Positions 39,228 through 50,179 of a DNA stretch of 64,000 nt are shown in pieces. The notes below the pieces were generated by a model that saw nothing but the letters and a program-made list of their open reading frames with translations, was not told the origin of the DNA and searched no databases. The stretch covers positions 15,500,001 to 15,564,000 of the forward strand of contig NC_091968.1 in assembly GCF_036711975.1 (NCBI RefSeq), given 5' to 3'. Every line of letters begins with the position of its first letter. Position 1 is the stretch's first letter. Origin of the DNA: Onthophagus taurus. Its lineage: Eukaryota > Arthropoda > Insecta > Coleoptera > Scarabaeidae. Position numbers and translations under genes: made by a program.

Positions 39228-40283
39228 TGTACAACCGTTGGTAGGTGTAGATGCGTTATGAGCTTTAATATTGGAAGGCTTAGAAAAGGTTGAAGATATT
39301 CTTTTGGAAACTGAATGCTTTTCTATGGCTTCGAGAGTGTAGATACGCCCGATTAGAAATTCCTCAAGTTCTTCGAAAGTCGAGGGATCACGATGGTTCC
39401 CGATTGACTTTTCTCAGTCTTTTATAGTTTCTGAATCTAATTTTCTCACGATCATATACACTAGAAGATGATCCCATGAATCCACGGGGCATCCGAGAGA
39501 TTGTAACGCACTTAGTGCTTCGTTAATTTCGCCTATCAATCGTTTAAGTTCAGAAGCTGATTCCGATTTATTCGAATGCGCGGAAGAAAGAATCGATAAA
39601 TGAGAGTCAATCAATACGCGCCGATTTTCATATCGTTCGATTAATAGATTCCATGCACGTTGAAAATTAGCACTTGTAACAAGTAAATTTTTTAAGAGTT
39701 GTGCCGGTTCTTTAACGAGACTCATTTTTAGGTACTGCAGTTTTTCTACTTCTGAAATATCGTCATTATTGTTCACCATAGAAAAAAATAGGTCGCGATA
39801 TTGAGTCCAATTAGCAAAATTACCGTCAAATATAGGTAAAGAAATCTGCGGCAGATGTCGCGAACCAGATTTTACTCCAACGGGCGGAGGATTTGTTTGA
39901 TTAACAGTGACCGCAGGATTTTCGACCGGAAGATCACCTAATGATCATCGATCTGATCCCGCTGCGCTTGAAACTGGATCCAAAATGTCTAACATAAAGG
40001 CTTTAGCGTTTAGATATTCATTTTCATATAAATTAAATATGTCGTCAGTAAAATAAGCTGTGCTAGCGTACTCGATTTGATACGGAATTAATTTTTTGTG
40101 AACATCGTTGAAATCGTTCCAATTAGACTCAAGTCGCTCAAGTCGACTACGAAGTGTACCGCGAGTCCAATTTGCTCGACCGACCTTTTTTAAATTGTCA
40201 ATTGTTCTTGAAATAAAACCGAAAACTTCATTTTGTCTCTCGAAAAACGGGTTTAGCGATGTCTTGTCACCGGGGTTGGACAT
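39228..40283 (-). pseudogene. BEL gag region
   Basis: From ATG 40283 leftward: a helical N-terminus, then, after an in-frame TGA at 39947-39945, a DUF1759-type segment (L-P-x-F-D-G-N-F-x-N-W, about 39830 downward) to a second in-frame TGA at 39416-39414. The same frame then runs on into the CCHC knuckles of the pol open frame. Gag and pol therefore form one frame interrupted by two TGA codons, as expected for a BEL polyprotein with nonsense mutations. Confidence 0.8.
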
Positions 40284-40426
40284 GTTGGAAATGTGAATAA
40301 AAATATCCAATTTATAAAAATCACACGAAAAAACGAATACTATTAACAAACTCCATCGTAAATAGTCGTAATCAGCCGTGAATTATTATTGTTATTTGTC
40401 GTCATCCGGCTCGAAGGACCAGTAAA

Positions 40427-40802
40427 TGTTCATTTAGAAACCGAAAACTGAATGAATGAAAACCGAAACTTTACTAAAGATATGAGTAAAGGTCTTACTT
40501 AGTGTCCTCGAAATAATGGAAACTTGCAATAAACACTTTTGCTATATTTTTTCTTGAATTAAAGAACTTAATGAAAGAGTCGAAATGAAACACAAAACTT
40601 GAACTGAACTCTCTGTATTCTCGAAGAAGAATGTGTATTTTTGAAAACAAGTTTCGGAGGTCTAAAAATAAATCGCTCGATGAACCTCAAAAGGAAAGAA
40701 ACATTATTACTTAATATTACTATGTACATAACTTAAATCTAACTATACATCAATAAATGTCACTAAAAGAAATAAAATTTATTTGAATTGAAACTTTAAA
40801 CA
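40427..40802 (-). repeat. BEL LTR (5' LTR of minus-strand element)
   Basis: 376 bp; small differences from its partner include a 2-bp loss in the ATATAC stretch. Confidence 0.9.
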
Positions 40803-41049
40803 TACACCTCCCAAAATAAGAGAAATTGCTCAGAGTTAATGTCCTCATCATTGTGGACCTTGCCTCGATGCTAAGAACGAGTTTAAATATCCATAGACAA
40901 AAATTGTCATATTGACAACTAGAAAAATTAATGAACCAATATCACCAACTTGAACTGGTTCCATAAAATGTTACTAAAATCTCATTACAGCATCGGTTGC
41001 TGTAAGGAGTCTCATTACAGCACCCGTTTGAGTACTGTTATAGCTTCCA

Positions 41050-42227
41050 TTACCGTAGCGAATCACAAAATAGTATATTAAAAAATATACTACACTCCTC
41101 ACCCCCGGTAAAGAACTGTTCAGTTTCATAGTCTTGTAAATATTTTGGAATTTTTCGTTCTCTTCTTGGGCGTGTAGTTTCTGGTTTGTCTTCATTTGTC
41201 CCAATCAAAGGTTCGGTTGGTTGTGCAACTGGTTCTTCTTCCACTAATGGCTTTTGCATTTTCCAACCTTGAGCTCTTCTGCCTCATTTTGTCCACATGT
41301 CTTTTATGTTGTTTTCCATCTGGTGTTTGGACTTTATAGCTAAGTGGACCGGTTACTTCGGTTACTACTGCAAGTTGCCACTTTTCCTGTGTTCCATACG
41401 ATCTCATGAAAACTGAATCGTCTAACATAAACATTCTTGGCGGTGTTGTTGAACACTTCTCTTCTTGCTTAGTCTTCATGTTCTTGTGAAATCTGGTTAG
41501 ACTCGGTCCAATAGGCATGATAATCTTCTTCCCATGAGCGATCTCCCCGTCATTGAACTCGGTGTAATGTGTTGAACTAAAAGATATCTAGCCTTAATAC
41601 TTGTAAATTCTCAGCTGATATTTTCCTCAATGCCTGTTTAAATTCGTGCACTAGTCTCTCAGCTTGACCATTGCTGCTAGGATGGTAGGGTGTAACCAAA
41701 GCTTGTCGAATTAGGTTCTTCTGAAGAAATTCTTTAAATTCCTTAGACGTGAACGCAGTTCCATTATCTGATACCCCAACATCTGGTAATCCATGTGTCG
41801 CAAATAATTCTCTTAGAACTGTTATTTCATTTGTCAATGGTTCAGAAACTTGTCGAACTTCTTACCATTTTGAATAGGCGTCCACCACGACCAAAAAATA
41901 CTTTCCATTAACTGGTCCTGCATAATCGAGGTGTATGCTCGACCATGGAGCTTTTGCCCATTCCCACGGATGGATTGGCGCTTTTCCTGGTTGATTTCTA
42001 CTCATTTGGCATCTTTAACAATTTCTCACCAAGTCTTCTATTTCCTTACCCATACCCGGCCACCAAACATACGATCTGGCTGTGTGCATTATCTGAAATG
42101 TACTTTTCCTTCCCCCTGGTGGAACTGTTACTCTTGATCCCCACAGTAAACAATCCTCAAAGGAAGATATTTTTACTTTTTTATTTATAAATGTTTTAAA
42201 TTCCTCTGAGAATTCAGTGAATGACAA
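41050..42227 (-). pseudogene. Ty3/gypsy integrase fragment (captured)
   Basis: Reading leftward: zinc-domain residues (M-H-T-A-R-S-Y-V-W-W-P-G-M, about 42090), the core D in H-L-D-Y-A-G-P, V-S-D-N-G-T-A-F-T-S-x-E-F (about 41760), Y-H-P-S-S-N-G-Q-A-E-R (about 41670), and the C-terminal domain (about 41500-41200). Typical of the K02A2.6-like gypsy branch. Broken into at least four frames. It forms the core between the foldback arms. Confidence 0.85.
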
Positions 42228-42257
42228 TTGAATTATGATTTATTGGAACCAGTTCAA

Positions 42258-42447
42258 GTTGTCACCAACTTGAACTGGTTCCATAAAATGTTACTAAAAT
42301 CTCATTACAGCATCGGATGCTACAGTAATTCGCTACAGTAATGGAAGCTATACAGTACTCAAACGGGTGCTGTAATGAGACTCCTTACAGCATCCGATGC
42401 TGTAATGAGATTTTAGTAACATTTTATGGAAGCAGTTCAAGTTGGTG
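42258..42447. repeat. Foldback palindrome at the inner end of the right arm
   Basis: GTCACCAACTTGAACTG at 42258 is mirrored at 42447; internal ATTACAGCATC(C/G)GATGCTGTAAT-type repeats recur. Related bases at 40950-41066 form the left arm's inner end. Confidence 0.7.
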
Positions 42448-42938
42448 ACATTGGGTCATTAATTTTTCTAGTTGTCAATGTGACAATTTTTGTCTATGGA
42501 TGTTTAAACACTTTCTTAGCATCGAATACAAGGTCCACAATGATGAGGACATTGACTCTGAGCAATTTCTCTTATTTTGGGAGGTGTACATCAAACATTT
42601 TTTTCAGGTGAATATATTTTGTGTTTTGACAGTTTCTAATTGTCAATTCAAAGTTTCTATTTTCAAGTGTTCCGGTGTTACCAACTCCTACATACCTATT
42701 TCCCTACATTGTCAAAATTTACTTTATTTTTGTTAAAAAAAAAAGTATAAAAACGCGAATTACAAAAAATAGCATAAAAAACACGTTTCATAAGACTTAA
42801 AGCACTCATTCATTAAAAAACTCGTGGCTTCGCCACTCGTTTTTCAACTTGAATTCGTGCATTTCAAGCGTGTCTTACGAAACTTGTTTTTTAATATACT
42901 ATTACCTGCCGGTAAATGCTGTCAATTTGAAAAAATGC

Positions 42939-43063
42939 CGTAAGAGAGCTGGATTTGAACCCGCTACCTTCCATATGAAAGCGCAATGTCGCTTCCTCTG
43001 TGCCACCAACCTCCTATATTTAGTTAATCTTTACCGAGGTATATTAATAAAACAAAGTATTAT
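42939..43063. repeat. tRNA-like direct repeat, left copy
   Basis: On the minus strand it has an A-box-like TGGCACAGAGG and a perfect B box GGTTCAAATCC, start-to-start spacing about 44 nt as in tRNA genes, but the anticodon and D stems do not pair. It is similar along its length to 44464-44578, ending in ATAAAACAAA in both. The tyrosine-recombinase gene lies between the copies. Confidence 0.5.
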
Positions 43064-43078
43064 GGATGTTACTATGAC

Positions 43079-43089
43079 AATATATATAT

Positions 43090-43125
<36 letters not shown>

Positions 43126-43133
43126 TAGATATA
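43079..43133. repeat. (TA)n microsatellite
   Basis: Nearly uninterrupted TA dinucleotides upstream of the recombinase gene. Confidence 0.9.
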
Positions 43134-43258
43134 TGACAATATCTGTGACAATACACACAATTCTACTTTCTTACAATTAGTAAAGCGTCATAAAATTTAA
43201 AACAGTGTTTACGATTATATATCAGTTAAAAATAACAACTAGAAACTATATCATAATC

Positions 43259-44382
43259 ATGGAGCAAGATATTGATTGTACTCCACCTGAAGTACGAAAG
43301 AAATCGTTGGAGACATCAATGGAATTATTACCACAGAAATCAGTGGTAAAATATAATCGTCAATACGATATATGTATATATGGTATGGTGTAAAAGAAAT
43401 AAAATTATAAAACATAGTGAGAATGTTTTGCTTGCATATTTTGCTGATATGTCGAAACAATATTCGCCGTCGACTATGTGGTCGTATTATTCGATGATAA
43501 AGGCAACCCTTTCGGCAAATAACAACGTTGATATTAGTCACTATAAAAAGCTTACGGCTTTTTTAAAGCAAAAAGGTAAAAATTATATGCCAAAAAAATA
43601 AAAAATTTTGTCACAAGAAGAAATTCTGACATTTTTACTTGACGCCCCTGATAACGTTTACTTGATGATGAAGGTAATTTATTAAGTTGTCAAAATCAAT
43701 TAGATATGATTGTAACAATTGTCTATTCTAGATTTGCGTTGTGTTTGGTATATCCGGGGCGTTACGAAGTGAAGAACTTTTAAATTTGAAAGTAACAGAC
43801 ATTGAACATAAGCAAACAATTCTGATAGTACATATAAGAAAAACAAAAACGAACAAACCACGAATGTTTGTGATTACATCAGAATTCGAAGGGAAAGTTA
43901 AAATTATAAAATTATTTAATAAATATTTGTCACTGCGACCTAAAAAGACGACCCACGATAGACTGTTTATAAGTTATAGAAATGAGCGGTGCTCAGTGCA
44001 GCCAGTTGGTGGTATTCCTAGCCAAGTTGCTAAATATTTAGGTTTGCCACAACCATTATTATACACTGGGCACTGCTTTCGTAGAAGTTCTGCCACCCTC
44101 TTTGCAAACGCGGGAGGAAGTAAGGAAAATTTAAAGCGCCACGGGGGATGGAAAAGCGACACAATCGCAGAATCGTATGTTGAAGAATCGGTACTCAATA
44201 AAACTAAAATCGCGAATACGATTTCAGGTCAAACTGACAACATACCTATCAATACTACTAAAAATTTGTCTAAAATAGATAATCATTCGCAAGCTGGTAT
44301 CAGCGAAAATTGCACAGAAGATTTTGTTAATATAGTTTTATGTCATTTGTATTATAAATTTTCTTGTAATAAAATTGTTTAG
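43259..44382 (+). pseudogene. Crypton-type tyrosine recombinase
   Basis: Exon 1 (43259-43673) encodes the N-terminal SAM-like DNA-binding domain with Y-S-P-S-T-M-W-S-Y-Y-S-M-I-K; it has a small frameshift near 43375 and an in-frame TAA at about 43599. A 58-nt intron (43674-43731, GTAATT...TCTAG) leads to exon 2 (43732-44382), which is intact. Its catalytic residues are R (G-A-L-R-S-E-E-L), H-x-x-R (G-H-C-F-R-R-S-S-A-T), the H-G-G-W motif, and Y (A-E-S-Y-V-E-E-S). These proteins are numerous in insect genomes and resemble Crypton integrases, which recombine circular DNA into short target sites. The lesions make this copy probably dead. Confidence 0.85.
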
Positions 44383-44463
44383 TTAAAATATCTCAATTTT
44401 TAAAACGATGGTTGGTGAAATTAAAACTAAACGACATTTGAACCAAAACTAAATAAAAATAAA

Positions 44464-44578
44464 ATATTGGATCGGTCGGATTTGAGCTCTGTACCTAGGG
44501 CTTTGGTTATGCGTCCCTTACGCTATCAACCTGTTACATTTTACGGAACTATACGAAAGTATATGAATAAAACAAATC
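44464..44578. repeat. tRNA-like direct repeat, right copy
   Basis: Minus-strand A-box-like TAGCGTAAGGG and B-box-like AGCTCAAATCC. Diverged from the left copy but aligned over ~110 bp, including GGATTTGA, ATCAACCT/ACCAACCT and the terminal ATAAAACAAA. Confidence 0.45.
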
Positions 44579-44672
44579 GTTTGTCATAAATATGATTAGT
44601 GACAGATAATTTACAAAATCTTCATATCTTCAAATTTTGCGGTTGGCGATAAAATGTTGTATGCACCACGCT

Positions 44673-44761
44673 AGCAAAGTGTCTTTATCGAACTCGCCTG
44701 TTACTCGCCTCGCTCGCTCGTCTCGTAATCACAGACTCGTTCGATAAAGAATCACTTTGCT
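44673..44761. repeat. Small inverted-repeat element
   Basis: AGCAAAGTGTCTTTATCGAACTCG at 44673-44696 is mirrored, with about three differences, at 44738-44761; a CTCGCCTCGCTCGCTCG stretch lies between. MITE-like. 44762-45100 holds nothing else. Confidence 0.6.
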
Positions 44762-45162
44762 GACTTGGTACATAAACAACTATTAAAATTACTATTACGA
44801 ACATGTAAAATGCGTGATGGCCCCACCACCACTTTCTGCGTACGGTCGGCCGAATAGCGTTACTACTACGCACAACGCGTTGACATCATTGTGCCGAGTA
44901 CAGTCATAGAACAGATATATAGAAGAAGCGTCAACATGTATGAATATCGATCGTGTTACACGTGAGTTTGTACATCCGCATTCGTCGATTGCTTTTTATC
45001 GGGTTGGTTGGCGGAATTTTTTCGTTCTTCTTTCACTAAGAAATAATATAACTTTTTGGAAGTGTTTCAAAGTGGTCATTTTGTTGATTACATTAACAGT
45101 TATTAGAGAATTATAATTTTTCCTAATTTCCATTGTTAAGTAGTCTTTGGTAAAAAGTGGTC

Positions 45163-45898
45163 ATGTCTTCGTATGGGCGGTGTAGTCGTGTGGTGGGGAG
45201 AAGAACTGGCGTGCAGTGCGAGGTGTGCCGTCTTTGGTTTCACACCAAGTGCGCTGAATCTGGCGATACACTACAGGACTCGCCCTCATCAGGTTCTGTA
45301 ATCACTCTAGAATCTGTTTACGAGATGGTCCGTGCTATGTGGTCGGAGATGCGATCGAAGAACGGGGAACTTCTTGATTCGGTTGAGTTCTGCAGTCGGC
45401 GTATATCTGATTTTGAGCGTATTTTAAATCAAAAAATCAAGATTATCGATAAGCTTACTGCGGATAATGCCTCCCTTCGTGAGCGGTTGGCTGGTCTTAC
45501 GTCTCGCATGGATGACTTGGAGCAGTATTCACGTCGAAGCAATTTGGAAGTTCAAAGGGTTTCTCAAAGAAATAACGAAAACTTGTTGAATGTACTGGAT
45601 ACTGTCGCTGCTCACGTGGGGTCTGCCTGATGTCTCGCATGTAGATGTGGATGCGATTCACCGTGTCCCCCATTTCGATCACTCAAATTCTGCTCCCAGG
45701 TCTATTGTCGTTCCAAAAAAGTCTAAAAGAAAGTTGGGGTTGGTGATAAGTGTTTTGTGAATGAGCACCTCACATCATTAAATAAATCGCTGTTATATCG
45801 TTTCATTTGGACTCGTGATTGCAAGATTTTTGTCCGTAAATCAGAGGGCTCTCATGCAATACAAATAAAGACTGAGAAGGACCTTACACTTATGTAAA
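45163..45898 (+). pseudogene. LINE ORF1 with PHD-like finger and coiled coil
   Basis: From ATG 45163: a PHD-like zinc finger (C-E-V-C-x-x-W-F-H-x-x-C), then a coiled coil ending D-D-L-E-Q-Y-S-R-R-S-N-L-E (about 118-130). The remaining RNA-binding part is in other frames (D-A-I-H-R-V-P; later T-E-K-D-L-T), up to TAA at 45896-45898. The first Cys pair of the finger is degraded. Family: ORF1 proteins of CR1/Jockey-group LINEs. Confidence 0.7.
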
Positions 45899-45934
45899 GT
45901 AATACTTAATAGTAATTATACCAATTTGATTGTA

Positions 45935-48448
45935 ACTTGTTGTACCGCAATGTACTCCTTAACTTTTTATTATCAGAATCTTCGGAGCATTTGGTGCAGG
46001 TTGCCGATTTTGTACAACAACGCATTAAATTCTGATATCGATGTAATTTGCTTACCGAAAACTTGGCTCCACCCCGGTAATTTTTCGGCCGAAACTCTCC
46101 CAAGTTCGTACACGGTTTATAGACGTGACCGAGTATCATAGGCGTTTCGAGCTCACTTTATAGTTCCGAATCATGTGATTGGTTTCCGGGGGTGGAGGCA
46201 GTTTGCGTGACGCTGCACTTCGGCGTGGCTAAGTTACATGTTTGTTGTATCTATATTTCGCCCAATGACGCTGCTGCTTTGTCTGCTTTTTCAGATAATT
46301 TGATGAATATTATCGATCAGCATCGCAATGATAAATTCATTATCCGTGGCGATTTCAACTTACCCGAGATTCGCTGGAGTAGAGATGATTCTTTGATTTC
46401 TCTTGTTCCTCACTGCAGTGGGTCTCGGACCGTGAATTGTCTGGATGCTGTGTCATTGGGTGAGTTGGATCAACATAACCATTTTACAAATGCTTATGGG
46501 CATATGCTCGATCTAGTATTTAGTCGCCTCGTAATGTTAACGAAGCTCGAAAGATGTGATAATCCTCTGATGTTTGAAGATACTGCTCACTCCACTCTTG
46601 AATTCTGTTGTGATGTGCCCCGAGAGAACAACCTTAATCCGCGCTCTGGCGTTGCTTACGATTTCTCTAGAGCTTCTTATGACGAAATCAATGGTTACCT
46701 CGACAGTTTAAATTGGTCTAAAATTTTGGACGGCGCGGCGTTTCGGTTGACGCTGTAGTAGATACCTTTTATTCTTACGTCTATGACGTTATAGACAGAT
46801 ATATTCCGAGTAGGGGATTACGGGTTACTGGTTATCTCGCCTGGTTCTCTCGGGACACAATTAACACATTACGTGAGAAAAGGAATGTACATAGAAGGTG
46901 GAAACGATACAAAAATCAACTTGACTACCGCACCTACTCTTTTCCGCCTACTTCGGATCTGTGTTTGCCCCGCCGGTAATTACTGCATACCCCGAGGGGG
47001 ACCATGGCCTTAATGCGATCTCGGTTGGCTGTTTCGGTTTATCCGAGGTTGAAGAGACTCTTTTTGGTGTGACTGTTTCCAAGGGTTCGGGCTCAGATGA
47101 AAACACCTTCCCTTTTTATTAAGAGATGTTCTAAATCCCTTGCTAGAAATCTATGCTTAATTTTTAATATGTCGCTACGTTACGGTGTTTTTCCATGTGT
47201 GTGGAAACGGGCGAAAATTGCGCCTATTTTTAACCCTTTCGTCCCGGAATACTAAAACATGAAATTTATCAAAAAGCACATTTGTGGTACACATATGTAC
47301 CATCCGGGACGAAAGGGTTAAGTGAGGAGATCGTAATCTTGTAACTAATTACCGTCCTATATCTATTTTACCAATAATGGGAAAAATCTTTGAAAGATTG
47401 GTTTATAGCAGGCTATTTTTTCAGATGAAGCGCTGTGTGGGTGCGGAACAACACGGTTTTTATCCGGGGCGATCTGTGGATACCAACTTGTTAGAATATA
47501 CCGACTTTCTTTTTTCGACTATTGATAAAAACATCCAAGCAGATGCGATATACACTTACTTTAGCAAAGCTTTTGACAAAGTGGTCTTCCGGAGTACCTC
47601 AGGGTAGTCATCTGGGCCCACTCTTATTTACGGTGTACATAGGTGACATCACCGGGTGTTTTCTTACCTCAAGATGTCTTATGTATGCTGACGACATTAA
47701 AATATTTTCTCCTATTGCTGCTGTTTCAGACTGTGTTAACCTTCAGAATGACCTGAACAGATTTTATGATTTTTGTGAGATTAATAATTTGTCACTTAAC
47801 ATATCGAAGTGTCGGACTGTTACTTTTACGAGAAAAAAGCAGATCTGGTATTTGGAAGTCTGGATAGATTCAGAATTAAGATTGAGGAAGGTTGTGTCCT
47901 GCCTAGTCAGGAGGGCGTTTGCCAGTTTAAAGATGTTACATTCACACAAAACGGTTTTGAATGTGAAACTTAGAAAATTGTTATGTGAGTCATTTGTACT
48001 ATCACATTTTAATTACTGTGATGTACTTTATCATTCGTTTATAGATCAAGTTAGTGCTGGTAGAATTCTGAGAGTACAGAATAGTTGCTTACGATTTATC
48101 TATGGTATTAAACGTCGTCAGCATGTTTCTCATATGTTAGCGGCCACCAATTGGCTAAATATGTGGAGGAGAAGGTTTTTACATACCGCTTTGTTTTTTC
48201 ATAGTGTGTTGACTTCGCGAATGCCTCCTTACCTGTACTGTCGTATAACTTATAGAACTGATATTCACAATCTCGGTACTCGATTCAGAGGTCAGGTCGC
48301 AATTCCAAGGCATGAGACTCAACTATTTAAGAATTCATTTTCATACAATATTGCAAAGTATTTCACTGATCTTAATCGTTGCTTTTGTTTTAAGTCAATA
48401 TATGAATTTAAAAAGGCCGTCATAAAATATTTATCCGAGCTGCGGTGA
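45935..48448 (+). pseudogene. LINE ORF2 (endonuclease, reverse transcriptase)
   Basis: Endonuclease: Y-Y-Q-N-L-R-S and T-W-L-H-P (normally E-T-W-L), then G-D-F-N-L-P and, late, a degraded S-D-H motif. RT: L-V-T-N-Y-R-P-I-S, a deletion after A-F-D-K-V (47577), then G-V-P-Q-G-S-H-L-G-P-L-L-F and M-Y-A-D-D-I-K, with an intact thumb and C-terminus to TGA 48446-48448. Several frameshifts. Confidence 0.8.
47234..47317. mobile_element. 84-bp piggyBac-type MITE
   Basis: Perfect 15-bp ends CCCTTTCGTCCCGGA and complement TCCGGGACGAAAGGG, flanked on both sides by TTAA (47230-47233, 47318-47321), the piggyBac target duplication. Removing it restores continuity of the LINE RT motif region. Confidence 0.9.
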
Positions 48449-48775
48449 GGGTGGGTTCGTTAGATGTGGCAATGTTCAATGTGTTCAAATTGGTAAATTG
48501 GTGGTTCTGGTCAAAAGCTGTTTGAGGTATTTAGCTTAATCCATCTATATTGTTATCTACCTATAGTTTTTCTTTTTTTTCTGCGGGCTGCGTGGAGGAG
48601 TGGATCGTGACTACATTACGAGCCAAACGCAGTCCATTTGGTTGCAACCCCGTTCTATTGTAATATATATTGCTTTTGTAATTTTTTTTTTTGCGTATAC
48701 ATGTTTGATTTATTTTTTTTTATGTTAAATATGTAAAGTATGTGGGTTGTGCCAATAAATATTATTATTATCTTT

Positions 48776-49665
48776 AAATTTACCGGTGCGGAACATGCTT
48801 ACTGGATCGTATTGACACTATTAAAGACCTGGTCATTACTTTAGATAGCAAACTACTGTTTGATCAACACGTTGACGCAGTGGTGGCCAGAGCTAATAGG
48901 ATGCTGGGATTTGTAATGCGCTCTTCTGAATCGTTTTGCTGCCCTAGACCTATTATTTCTTTATACAATGCTTTCGTTAATAGTATTTTATCGTTCGGCA
49001 GTACAGCTTGGAACCCTCATACGACGCATACATTAACAGAATAGAAAGGATTCAGATAAGGTTTCTAAAGTATCTCTCGTATAAATTCCGGCATTCTTAT
49101 ACAGATTACCAATCTGCCTGTCAAATGTATCATATGCCCACACTTCAGCAGTGCAGAACTTACAGTGATGCCTGCTTTCTGTTCAGGTTGGTCAAAGGTT
49201 ACTGTGATTCTTCCTATCTTCTTTCACGCATTGAATCTGCATGTTCCTCCTCGTCGGCTGCGCTATGACTTTCTGTTCTATGCGCCGACTGCCCGGACAA
49301 ATTCGTATACAAATTCCCCAATACTTCGCATGGAGAGGACAGTGGACCGTCTTGGGTTGGACATATTCGCCGTCACGCCTCACAACTTCAAACAAATTAT
49401 TCGTAATGCCGTGCTCGCCCTACCAGTTGTATGATTTTGAGTACATTATCTCGTTGCAGCGGCTTGAGTTCTGCCTTGAATTGATTTGATCACATATGCT
49501 TATTAGGCCATTAATTAATTAATTGATCGATTTTCAATTTTCTGTTCATACAATTTATTGTATATAAAAAGTATTACAATGGAGTAGCTTTTATGTGGGA
49601 CTGTGTCCTGTTGCTACCCCCGTGTGTGTAAATAAATAAACTACATGTTAAAATCAGAGCAACAC
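48776..49665 (+). pseudogene. 5'-truncated LINE fragment (RT thumb/C-terminus)
   Basis: Reads I-K-D-L-V-I-T-L-D-S-K-L-L-F-D-Q-H-V, then A-N-R-M-L-G-F, L-S-F-G-S-T-A-W-N-P and R-I-E-R-I-Q-I-R-F-L, the C-terminal part of a CR1/Jockey-group RT, in two frames. Ends with TAAATAAATAAACTACA near 49645. A second copy inserted just after the previous LINE's tail. Confidence 0.75.
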
Positions 49666-50179
49666 ATTTCCCTCACTTTTACATGGCACAACTAGGCGCA
49701 AAATTTGAAAATTTGAACTCTGTTATTATTTTTATTTATTTAAAAAATCAGAAATAAAACAAATTTAAAAGTGAACTTTATTGATACTAAGAGCAAATAT
49801 AACAAAAATATACGTATTTTCAATAAAAATAATAATTTTAACAAGCTTTTAAAGTTGCTTACAAACTACTAAAGACAAAAATATTTGAAAATGATTTAAA
49901 AAAGTTTACAATAAACATATACTAATTTAAACATAAAAACTTACTCTTATACAGAAAACAATTTTATAAAATAAATTTGCATTTAAACGTTTTTTTAAAC
50001 CACCCAAGGGGTTTCATTCCACATTGAGAAAAATAATTTGAATAAATAACAACTTCAAATTAGTTAAAAATTCATAGATAAGTTGTCAACTAACGTATCT
50101 ACTGTAAATTAATGTTCCAATGTATTTGAATTAGATAAATCAAGAGTTGTTAAAATATCCATTTCATTGCTTTATAAAG
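49666..50179. other. AT-rich stretch, nothing recognised
   Basis: Low-complexity AT-rich DNA without a motif. Confidence 0.3.

Larger units (their letters stand above)
34513..40802 (-). mobile_element. BEL/Pao LTR retrotransposon, 6.3 kb
   Basis: LTRs 34513-34890 and 40427-40802 (TGTTCATTTAG...CTTTAAACA), nearly identical, with a perfect 5-bp duplication TACAC (34508-34512, 40803-40807). Minus-strand gag-pol lies inside. It landed in the left arm of the foldback element; the uninterrupted right arm shows the empty site sequence. Recent by LTR similarity but already broken by two TGA codons and two frameshifts. Confidence 0.95.
34188..42911. mobile_element. Foldback element with ~590-bp arms and captured gypsy fragment
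   Basis: The left arm (34188-34512 plus 40803-41066, split by a BEL element) is the inverted copy of the right arm 42319-42911, each about 590 bp with few differences. The 1.25-kb core (41067-42318) is a Ty3/gypsy integrase fragment. Long arms without a transposase suggest a non-autonomous foldback element mobilised in trans. No clear target duplication found. Confidence 0.7.
34059..44653. mobile_element. Possible composite element bounded by TTTATCGCCAACCG
   Basis: TTTATCGCCAACCG at 34059-34072 and its exact complement at 44640-44653 bracket a foldback element with a BEL insertion and a tyrosine-recombinase gene. Flanking ATATTG (34053-34058) and ATGTTG (44654-44659) agree at five of six bases, so a degraded target duplication is possible. 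The repeat may alternatively belong to two separate insertions. A motif GCGGCAG recurs at 34104-34190. Confidence 0.35.
45101..48774 (+). mobile_element. CR1/Jockey-group LINE, decayed, with intact 3' tail
   Basis: ORF1 and ORF2 in order, then a 330-bp 3' UTR ending AATAAATATTATTATTAT at 48757-48774, the microsatellite tail typical of such LINEs. The 5' end is uncertain. A piggyBac-type MITE interrupts it at 47234-47317 and an internal deletion shortens the RT. Confidence 0.75.

Noticed and set aside
42945..43016. Functional tRNA gene on the minus strand
   Set aside because: A/B boxes and spacing fit, but the anticodon, D and acceptor stems do not pair in register.
44685..44873. 62-codon minus-strand frame
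   Set aside because: Falls across the small inverted-repeat element with no family resemblance.
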